NCBI GenBank assembly: GCA_965203735.1
Contig: OZ241909.1
Location: 496,001-560,000, forward strand
DNA: 64,000 nucleotides
Origin: Bin55 sp965203735
GTDB taxonomy: Bacteria > Pseudomonadota > Gammaproteobacteria > Pseudomonadales > Azotimanducaceae
Direction of reading: 5' to 3'
Numbering within the stretch: position 1 is the stretch's first letter; the number at the start of each line of letters is the position of its first letter. Position numbers and translations under genes: made by a program. A model generated the notes under the pieces. The model was not told the origin of the DNA, did no database searches, and saw only the letters and a program-made list of their open reading frames with translations. Positions 58,827 to 64,000 of the stretch are shown here, piece after piece.

Positions 58827-60611
58827 TCACTCCACGTTCGTTGGGGTGTGATTCTCTTCCGAAGCGTTACCTTCTTCGATGATGTTGCGATAGTCTTTGC
58901 CAGCTTCCTGCGTCGTTTCTCTGGGCACGCGTTTGCGACGATCTTCCCGCTCTAGGCGCAACAAAATCGCTTCGAGCGCATCGGAAATTCCGCTACCAAC
59001 ATCGTTGCCGCTAATCTCCGGTCTTCGAAGCGAAGCCAACCCGGACAGAACTTCCTGCTCATGGGAGCCTGAGTACGACCCCAATAATTCGGAAAAGTTC
59101 CCCAATTGATCGTCACGAATTCTACACAGAATTTCGAAGAGAAACGAACTTTTTTTCCACTTTCTGATTGATGCCAATTGGCTGTCCGAAATCCGAGCCA
59201 CGTGTCCAAAGTCGTGAACGAGCAATTTGAGTACATTTCGTTCGCCGTGCGTCAGCCTAACTGGGTTCGGCGAAGCACGCTCGTATTCTCGCCTAGTCAC
59301 TCGTTCCTCAGAAATTTGAGCTGAAGCAGAGCGACCGATGTTTTCAATGTCTTGCACCGACATTCGTGTGGTTTCTGCGAGCCTTGCGATCATCGCCTGA
59401 CGATATGTTGCATATGGAATCGAGCGAATGGGTCCCATTGCCTTCTCAACGACTTGCACTCTTCCTTCGACACTGTTTAGGTCGACTTCTTCTGACAATT
59501 CCCTAAAGAAGTAATCGGCCGCAGGTTCTGCAGACTCAATCATCTCTTGAAATACATCAGATCCATGCTCTCTCACAAAAGAGTCGGGATCGTGTTCTTT
59601 GGGAAGAATCGCGATACGTATCTTTAGCCTTTCCTTTAGGCACGACAATCCGATACGCAACGCCCTCCAGGCAGCCTGTTTTCCGGCATCGTCTCCATCG
59701 AAGCAGCAGACGATTTCCGACGCGTATCTCCTTAGTACAAGAAACTGTTCCTGCGTTAGTGCGGTGCCTAAGGGGGCGACTGCGAAGGGAATTCCGTGTT
59801 GTGCAAGTGTAACTACATCCATATACCCTTCGACTACTAACAATTTTGTTAGCTTGTGACCGGAGTTGCGGGCTTCGTAGAGTCCGTACAGTTCGCGACC
59901 CTTCTTGTACACATCCGATGCTGGGGAATTGATGTACTTAGGAATTGCATTTTGACCTAGCACTCTTCCACCAAATCCCATGACTCGACCACGTGTGTCC
60001 CTAATCGGAAACATCACTCGATTTCTGAATCGGTCGTAGGACTCTTTTTGGTCCTTCTTGACAAGCAGACCGCAATCGAGGAGATCCTGTTCCTTGATAT
60101 GTGAGAGCGCTGTCTTTAATGCGGCGAAACTGTCGGGAGCAAAGCCGATGCTGTATCGATCAATCGTCTCCCTAAGCAAGCCACGACTCGCTAAGTACTC
60201 TTGCGTAGTCTTGCTGGATCGCAACGCTTCGACAAAGAATTGTCTGCCCTGGTCCAATGCGGAGTAGAGCAAATTTAGTTTTTCCAATCTAGCGTCGGAG
60301 ACTTGTCCTGAACCGCCGGTGGGCAGCTTCATTCCTGCCATGCGGGCAAGCTCCTCCACAGCTTCAGGGAAAGTGGTATTTCGCGTTTCTTGAACGAATT
60401 TGATTACCGATCCGTGCGCGCCGCAGCCGAAGCAATGGTAAGTTCCGTCATCGGGATATACATGGAACGATGGAGTTTTTTCCTGATGAAACGGGCATTT
60501 GCCCTTGAACGATTTTCCAGACCGTTCCAGTGCGACCCTTTCTCCAATTAATTGGACAGCATCGACACGAACTGTGAGGGCGTTTAGGAATTCGGGCGAA
60601 TACTTAACCAT
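58827..60611 (-). CDS. dnaG: DNA primase
   Basis: 594 residues. N-terminal CHC2 zinc domain (CPFHQEKTPSFHVYPDDGTYHCFGCGAHG, about 39-67); RNA-polymerase core with RFRNRVMFPIRDTRGRVMGFGGRVL; TOPRIM with Glu in LVVEGYMDVVTLAQHG (about 260) and the acidic CCFDGDDAGKQAA (about 309); C-terminal helical domain for DnaB binding. It makes replication primers. It is 93 bp upstream of rpoD and 21 bp after yqeY, the usual operon order. Confidence 0.96.
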   Translation of the reverse strand: MVKYSPEFLNALTVRVDAVQLIGERVALERSGKSFKGKCPFHQEKTPSFHVYPDDGTYHCFGCGAHGSVIKFVQETRNTTFPEAVEELARMAGMKLPTGGSGQVSDARLEKLNLLYSALDQGRQFFVEALRSSKTTQEYLASRGLLRETIDRYSIGFAPDSFAALKTALSHIKEQDLLDCGLLVKKDQKESYDRFRNRVMFPIRDTRGRVMGFGGRVLGQNAIPKYINSPASDVYKKGRELYGLYEARNSGHKLTKLLVVEGYMDVVTLAQHGIPFAVAPLGTALTQEQFLVLRRYASEIVCCFDGDDAGKQAAWRALRIGLSCLKERLKIRIAILPKEHDPDSFVREHGSDVFQEMIESAEPAADYFFRELSEEVDLNSVEGRVQVVEKAMGPIRSIPYATYRQAMIARLAETTRMSVQDIENIGRSASAQISEERVTRREYERASPNPVRLTHGERNVLKLLVHDFGHVARISDSQLASIRKWKKSSFLFEILCRIRDDQLGNFSELLGSYSGSHEQEVLSGLASLRRPEISGNDVGSGISDALEAILLRLEREDRRKRVPRETTQEAGKDYRNIIEEGNASEENHTPTNVE

Positions 60612-60632
60612 TGTTTCCGGGACCTCGTGCAG

Positions 60633-61085
60633 CTACCCAGCCAGTCGTTCGCGAACCAGAGCACCCACACGCGACATCTCAGCTTGACCGGCAAGATCGC
60701 TCGCTAATTTTCGCATGACTTGGCCCATTTGTTTCATGTCTACGGCTGACAATTCGTCACATGCAGAGTCAATTGCTCGACGCAGCTCTTCGTCATTCAG
60801 CTGTTTAGGAGTAAACCTTTGAATGACCTCTATTTCATAGTCTTCTTGGTCTGCGAGGTCCTTTCGATTCCCTTTCAGATATTGCTCAGCAGAACCCCGC
60901 CGCTGCTTAATCATGCGATTTAGGATTGCCAACACTTGACTGTCGTCAAGAGGCTCGCGGGCTTCCACTTCCGCTTGCTGAAGTTCTGCTTTGATCAATC
61001 GGAGAGCTGCGACTAGACGGCGTTCTCTTTCTCGCATCGCAGTACGGGTTGCATCAGCAATTCGTGCTTGCAAATTACTAGTCAT
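60633..61085 (-). CDS. yqeY: YqeY/GatB-domain protein
   Basis: 150 residues, all-helical: AMRERERRLVAALRLIKAELQQAEVEAREPLDDSQVLAILNRMIKQRRGSAEQY and a late KQMGQVMRKL with the AGQAEMSRVGALVRERL end typical of the GatB-tail (YqeY) fold. The family may bind tRNA or help tRNA-dependent amidation, but its role is not settled. It lies between rpsU and dnaG, as in many bacteria. Confidence 0.93.
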   Translation of the reverse strand: MTSNLQARIADATRTAMRERERRLVAALRLIKAELQQAEVEAREPLDDSQVLAILNRMIKQRRGSAEQYLKGNRKDLADQEDYEIEVIQRFTPKQLNDEELRRAIDSACDELSAVDMKQMGQVMRKLASDLAGQAEMSRVGALVRERLAG

Positions 61086-61098
61086 AGATGTAAGAACG

Positions 61099-61119
61099 CT
61101 CTCTCAAATCAAGAGAGAG
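61099..61119 (-). promoter_or_regulatory. Hairpin between rpsU and yqeY
   Basis: CTCTCTC/GAGAGAG around a 7-nt loop, with no T-run, in the 49-bp gap after rpsU. By analogy to the E. coli operon, where a partial terminator follows rpsU, it may lower expression of the downstream genes relative to S21 or protect the rpsU message end. Confidence 0.35.
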
Positions 61120-61134
61120 AACGCAAAAGTGTGT

Positions 61135-61350
61135 TCAGTGAAGTCGCTCGAAGCGCCGCGCTTCTCTTTGTAATTTCTTGAGGTGCCGTTTTACGGCTGC
61201 AGCGTTCTTGCGTTTGCGTACAGTAGTGGGTTTTTCGTAGTATTCTCTGCGCCGAGCTTCCGACAGAACGCCTGCTTTCTCGCAGGCTCTCTTGAAGCGT
61301 CGAAGCGCTAGATCGAATGGCTCGTTGTCTCTAACTTTAACTGAAGGCAT
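61135..61350 (-). CDS. rpsU: 30S ribosomal protein bS21
   Basis: 71 residues, highly basic, with the S21 signature VRDNEPFDLALRRFKRACEKAGVLSEARRREYYEKPT and a Lys/Arg-rich tail. A GAGG site is seven bases before the ATG. It is the first gene of the operon with yqeY, dnaG and rpoD, giving a ribosome, replication and transcription protein from one message. Its own strong promoter is at 61377-61404. Confidence 0.97.
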   Translation of the reverse strand: MPSVKVRDNEPFDLALRRFKRACEKAGVLSEARRREYYEKPTTVRKRKNAAAVKRHLKKLQREARRFERLH

Positions 61351-61376
61351 TCAGTATCCTCGTTTGCGGGTCAGAA

Positions 61377-61404
61377 ATTGTACACAGCGCGGGGCCAAAA
61401 TCAA
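61377..61404 (-). promoter_or_regulatory. Promoter of the rpsU-yqeY-dnaG-rpoD operon
   Basis: On the minus strand TTGATT (61399-61404), a 16-bp spacer and TACAAT (61377-61382), with an expected start near 61370 and a 20-nt leader to the GAGG-ATG of rpsU. Confidence 0.55.
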
Positions 61405-61568
61405 CCTCTTTTGGACATCGAATAGCGTAATTTGAAGAAAAGTGTAAGGGGCATGCGAATTGACACTTAATGAGATGCAGTTCGCTAGCTATTGACTGAT
61501 TCAGGAAGGTAATGAGCCGTAAGTGTGAGGCTCAGAATCAGCTTTCTACACAGCTAACCTATGCTTAG

Positions 61569-61835
61569 TCAACGGTACATGTCGCGTCGGTGGCGTACTC
61601 TGGTAACTTGTATGCACTTTCTCGCTTCTTCGATATGACAAATGATGCGGTAGTCACCAACGCGATATTTCCAATAACCTGCCCATGGAGGTCCGCTTGG
61701 AGCCTCCCCAATATCGCGTGGGGAATCGAGTGGTAATAGACGATCGCTCAGAAACTTGGTGATTCGTTTTCCTTGCATAGGATCGATGCGGCTCAAGTCT
61801 CGACTAACGCCCGGAGAGATTTCAAGGGTCCACAC
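61569..61835 (-). CDS. ParE/RelE-family toxin
   Basis: 88 residues with the ParE/RelE-like beta-fold core: WTLEISPGVSRDLSRID, SDRLLPLDSPRDIGEAPSGPPWAGYWKYRVGDYRIICHIEEARKCIQVTRVRHRRDMY. The GYWKYRVGDYRI motif is diagnostic. RelE-like members cleave mRNA on the ribosome, ParE-like members poison gyrase; this one, with RVGDYRIICHIE, is closer to the RelE side. GTG start, overlapping the antitoxin end by 14 bp. Confidence 0.88.
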   Translation of the reverse strand: MWTLEISPGVSRDLSRIDPMQGKRITKFLSDRLLPLDSPRDIGEAPSGPPWAGYWKYRVGDYRIICHIEEARKCIQVTRVRHRRDMYR

Positions 61836-62052
61836 CGTGTCTCTCGATCAGATCGTTCAGTGTGAGAGGCTTTATCTTTCCGGAGCGAAGTTCCTCTAAT
61901 CGGCTCTCAGATATGTAGATATCTTCCATGTCGTCGAGATGCTTAATGATTGCTTCGCGCAAGTAATAGGTCTTGGTGCGGCCCGTGAGCTTGGCCAAGT
62001 TGTCTAAACGCTCGGCGATCTCATTTGGAAGACGAAGGGAAATGGAAGCCAT
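61822..62052 (-). CDS. Ribbon-helix-helix antitoxin (DUF6290/RelB-like)
   Basis: 76 residues: N-terminal RHH DNA-binding domain (SISLRLPNEIAERLDNLAKLTGRTKTYYLREAI), then HLDDMEDIYISESRLEELRSG, the typical toxin-embracing tail. It is co-transcribed with, and upstream of, the toxin. RHH antitoxins bind operators as dimers; two matching palindromes lie 15-55 bp before its start. Confidence 0.88.
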   Translation of the reverse strand: MASISLRLPNEIAERLDNLAKLTGRTKTYYLREAIIKHLDDMEDIYISESRLEELRSGKIKPLTLNDLIERHGVDP

Positions 62053-62064
62053 AATTGATCGAGA

Positions 62065-62108
62065 ATTACATGTAATACAAGTATCGCAAGGTCATAGTTT
62101 ACATGCAA
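62065..62108 (-). promoter_or_regulatory. Operator pair and promoter of the RHH/ParE-type module
   Basis: ATTACATGTAAT (62065-62076) is a perfect 12-bp palindrome, and TTACATGCAA (62099-62108) is a near copy, centres about 33 bp (three helical turns) apart. On the minus strand TTGCAT, 17 bp, GATACT (62103-62108 and 62080-62085) forms a promoter overlapping the distal site, with the start at the proximal one. The layout fits cooperative autorepression by the antitoxin. Confidence 0.55.
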
Positions 62109-62402
62109 TCGACCCAAAATCAACTTGCCCTGGAATTGATTGGGTATACGCAGGTTCACTTATACCGAGTCGAAATTCAAGACTCTCCCTTGAGACTGTT
62201 TGTTGAACAAACGGTGCTCTATCAGGCCAGCCCATTTCCTTGAACTTGGCCAATGATAAAGTGGAGTCACACTCCAATTTTCACCAGTGTCGGGTCCCAG
62301 TGTATTGGATAAGTCAGTTGAAACCAGAACTTAATAATTTAAGCTACAGATTGAATCCAAGTCATCCAATGAAGAGACATGGCTGCGTGTGAGTAGATTT
62401 AC
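62109..62402. other. Gap of about 290 bp before the thioredoxin-ankyrin gene
   Basis: One 46-codon frame (62103-62243, plus strand) lies here but overlaps the operators and has no ribosome-binding site, so I do not call it. The promoter of the thioredoxin-ankyrin gene must be in this AT-rich stretch (near 62330), but no clear pair stands out. Confidence 0.35.
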
Positions 62403-63614
62403 ATGTCGACTGAGAGTATGCCTGCATTCCTACAACTAGCACTCATATTGGTTAGCCCGTTTACTCTTGATGCCAGTCAAGTATCGGAGATGTCGGATAG
62501 ATCGCACCCTGAGGAACAGGTGCTTTATGTAACCACTGAGAGTTTCAAGTCCGAAGTGCTGGAATCAAATCTACCGGTACTCGTGGACTTTACTGCTACA
62601 TGGTGTGGACCGTGCAAGATTCTCGATCCCATCATCGATGGATTATTGCCGGAGATGTCAGGCCACGCGAAGATATTCAAGCTGGACATCGACGAGTCAC
62701 CGGAAATATATACGCAGTTTCAACTAGTGGGAGTTCCTACAGTTCTGTTCTTCAACAAAGGAATTGAACAGGACAGGATCATTGGGCCTCAGTCAAGAGA
62801 GGTCTACATCAAGTACTTAGAAGGCTTGAAGAGAGGTAGGCCAGCCTTAGACATAAAAATTGCGCTGCTTGGCGAAGATTCGTTTCGCAGGGAATTCATT
62901 GAAAACCAAAGACCTGATGAGATACGGGAAGCCCTGAAGCAATTTCCTAACTTACTCACGGAAGCGTTTGAGAATGGACAGTCTCCGCTATCACTAATAC
63001 TCAATTCTCTTGTTGGAGATCGGGAAGAGCGAATCAACCTAGTATTGGCCGGGAATCCGACGATCACTGCAGCCAATCTTGTAGGACTCGGTCGATGCGA
63101 GGAGTTTGAGAATCTTGTTACTCAAGATCCAGAAGCAGTCAATCGTCCTGACTCGGATGGCAATACGCCTTTGCTAACCGCTTTGATTCAAGCTGGTCGA
63201 TTGAAAGAGAGTAACTGTCTGCGTACTGTACTTGATGCGGGTGCTGATCCAGGGATTCAAGATACTTCCCGATTCACTTTGGGCCGAGCTGCGGTGTCCA
63301 GCCCGGAAGTGCTAGAAGAACTCCTAGAGAAGGGATTGGATCCCAATCACGTGGACAGAGAAGGAAGAAATGCGCTGCATTGGGCCGCATTCTACGGCTA
63401 TCCTCACCCGGTCAAGGTACTCTTGAATTACGGAATGGATCCAACAGTTCAAGCGTTAAACGGAGAGACCGCCGCAGACATCGTTCGGTTTAATCGTACC
63501 CAGTGGATTACGGCGTTGAAAGAAAGTGGGCTGAATCCGAATACGGGTGGAGTGTTGGACATACACAATGAAGTAATTGCTTTGCTCGAAGATTCCGAGT
63601 CAATCGCCGAATGA
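62403..63614 (+). CDS. Thioredoxin-ankyrin fusion protein
   Basis: 403 residues. A hydrophobic start (FLQLALILVSPFTLDAS) could be a signal peptide or anchor, then a complete thioredoxin fold (about 40-150) with WCGPC in LVDFTATWCGPCKILDPI, cis-Pro in VGVPTVLFFN, and an intact fold end. From about 240 there are ankyrin units: NTPLLTALIQAGRLKESNCLRTVLDAGADPG, VLEELLEKGLDPNHVDREG, NALHWAAFYGYPHPVKVLLNYGMDPTVQALNGETAADI. The middle (155-235) is also helical. Combining a redox domain with a binding repeat suggests redox control of a specific protein partner. Confidence 0.8.
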   Translation: MSTESMPAFLQLALILVSPFTLDASQVSEMSDRSHPEEQVLYVTTESFKSEVLESNLPVLVDFTATWCGPCKILDPIIDGLLPEMSGHAKIFKLDIDESPEIYTQFQLVGVPTVLFFNKGIEQDRIIGPQSREVYIKYLEGLKRGRPALDIKIALLGEDSFRREFIENQRPDEIREALKQFPNLLTEAFENGQSPLSLILNSLVGDREERINLVLAGNPTITAANLVGLGRCEEFENLVTQDPEAVNRPDSDGNTPLLTALIQAGRLKESNCLRTVLDAGADPGIQDTSRFTLGRAAVSSPEVLEELLEKGLDPNHVDREGRNALHWAAFYGYPHPVKVLLNYGMDPTVQALNGETAADIVRFNRTQWITALKESGLNPNTGGVLDIHNEVIALLEDSESIAE

Positions 63615-63970
63615 GAGATCTCGCTTGAAATACGCTAGCCGCTCAACGTCGATTATTGCTTCACTGTTGTTCTCGACCGTTAGATCTGGACATTCAGAGG
63701 AGTTCGCCTCGAACGACGTACAACTTTCCCTCCGTTTCCGTATTCCCTTGAGTCAGGTGGAGCGGGACTGGACATGCTTGTTGTTCCGGACGAAACGGTT
63801 CAGAATTTATCACGTCCTTCCTCCCTGTCAATTCTGTTGACTTTTCCAAATGTGTGTTTGTGCGTTGAAGCAACTCGGGTAACGAGTTTCTTTCGACACA
63901 CCCTAATGCATCATGAGACCTTCGGGTTTCTTACAATCCGATCATGAATTCGCTCCGTGCAATGTGGTAG
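63615..63970. other. Gap of 356 bp, no gene seen
   Basis: Neither strand has a convincing frame. The only structure is the hairpin at 63915-63930; a TACAAT at 63932-63937 could be a -10 for argC but lacks a -35. Confidence 0.35.
63915..63930 (+). terminator. TTCG-tetraloop hairpin before argC
   Basis: GAGACC-TTCG-GGTTTC, six pairs with a stable TTCG loop, followed by only two T. It may end the thioredoxin-ankyrin transcript or lie in the argC leader. Confidence 0.35.
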
Positions 63971-64000
63971 ATGCCTCACAAAATCTTCATCGATGGTGCG
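63971..64000 (+). CDS. argC: N-terminus of N-acetyl-gamma-glutamyl-phosphate reductase, cut by the window
   Basis: The last ten codons of the window read MPHKIFIDGA, a good match to the start of type 2 ArgC (commonly MxxKIFIDGxxGTTG). The gene would continue to the right. Judged on ten residues only, so the identification is tentative. No good ribosome-binding site precedes the ATG. Confidence 0.5.
   Translation, partial: MPHKIFIDGA

Noticed and set aside
62103..62243. 46-codon frame after the antitoxin promoter
   Set aside because: It overlaps the operators and lacks a ribosome-binding site or recognisable features.
1..64000. CRISPR array, IS element, integrase or prophage
   Set aside because: I saw no regularly spaced repeats, transposase or integrase genes. 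The only mobile-type element is the group I intron, which has no endonuclease.

Overview
The window (about 48-50% GC by eye) reads like the chromosome of a free-living, aerobic gammaproteobacterium. Three conserved blocks support this: thrB / DUF2782 / polA / engB / cytochrome c4 / dsbA, an arrangement I know from Pseudomonas; the macromolecular-synthesis order rpsU-yqeY-dnaG-rpoD; and a CAU-anticodon tRNA gene close to rpoD, as with ileX in E. coli. Several genes are unusual for that group: the last two steps of a mevalonate-type isoprenoid pathway, a single-chain (alpha2) glycyl-tRNA synthetase, and a DNA polymerase I whose proofreading site is lost. Lineage assignment below class level is not possible from this sequence.

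Layout. 1-7700 (minus): end of a cytochrome b561-type gene, a ydbT/ydbS-like membrane pair, an aldo/keto reductase with a SnoaL-like protein, DNA polymerase II and an SDR. 7.8-12 kb (plus): peptide ABC importer yejA-yejB-yejE without its ATPase. 12-15.4 kb (plus): purE-tsaC-aroE in a translationally coupled run, then SURF1 and SCO. 15.4-19.3 kb: an ECF sigma factor with a very long unknown C-terminal domain, divergent from the ergothioneine genes egtB-egtD. 19.3-20 kb: a VapC/AbrB toxin-antitoxin pair with a palindromic operator. 20-23 kb: a TonB-dependent receptor. 23-30 kb: the thrB-polA-engB-c4-dsbA block with a duplicated dsbA. 30-43 kb: a secreted beta-propeller with a haem motif, two unrecognised secreted proteins, amidase-mvaD-phosphomevalonate kinase-xthA, an SDR and a TlpA-like protein. 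43-53 kb: accessory lipid or xenobiotic-type metabolism (two luciferase-like oxidoreductases, PhyH, thiolase-like plus DUF35, SDR, FAD oxidase) broken by a 1.37-kb tandem duplication carrying two ankyrin proteins and a truncated luciferase-like gene. 53-61.4 kb: glyS (alpha2), a second rpoD-like sigma factor, an intron-containing tRNA, and the rpsU-yqeY-dnaG-rpoD operon. 61.5-64 kb: a ParE/RelE-type toxin-antitoxin pair, a thioredoxin-ankyrin fusion, and the first ten codons of argC.

The most striking element is at 56526-56887: a tRNA gene with anticodon CAT interrupted directly 3' of the anticodon by a 285-nt self-splicing-type group I intron. P1 to P9 can be drawn by hand. It lies between two different full-length rpoD genes and is followed by a strong terminator. 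Other notable points are the exonuclease-dead Pol I, the mevalonate genes, the sigma factor with an extra domain, and a visible microhomology recombination scar beside the duplicated ankyrin genes.
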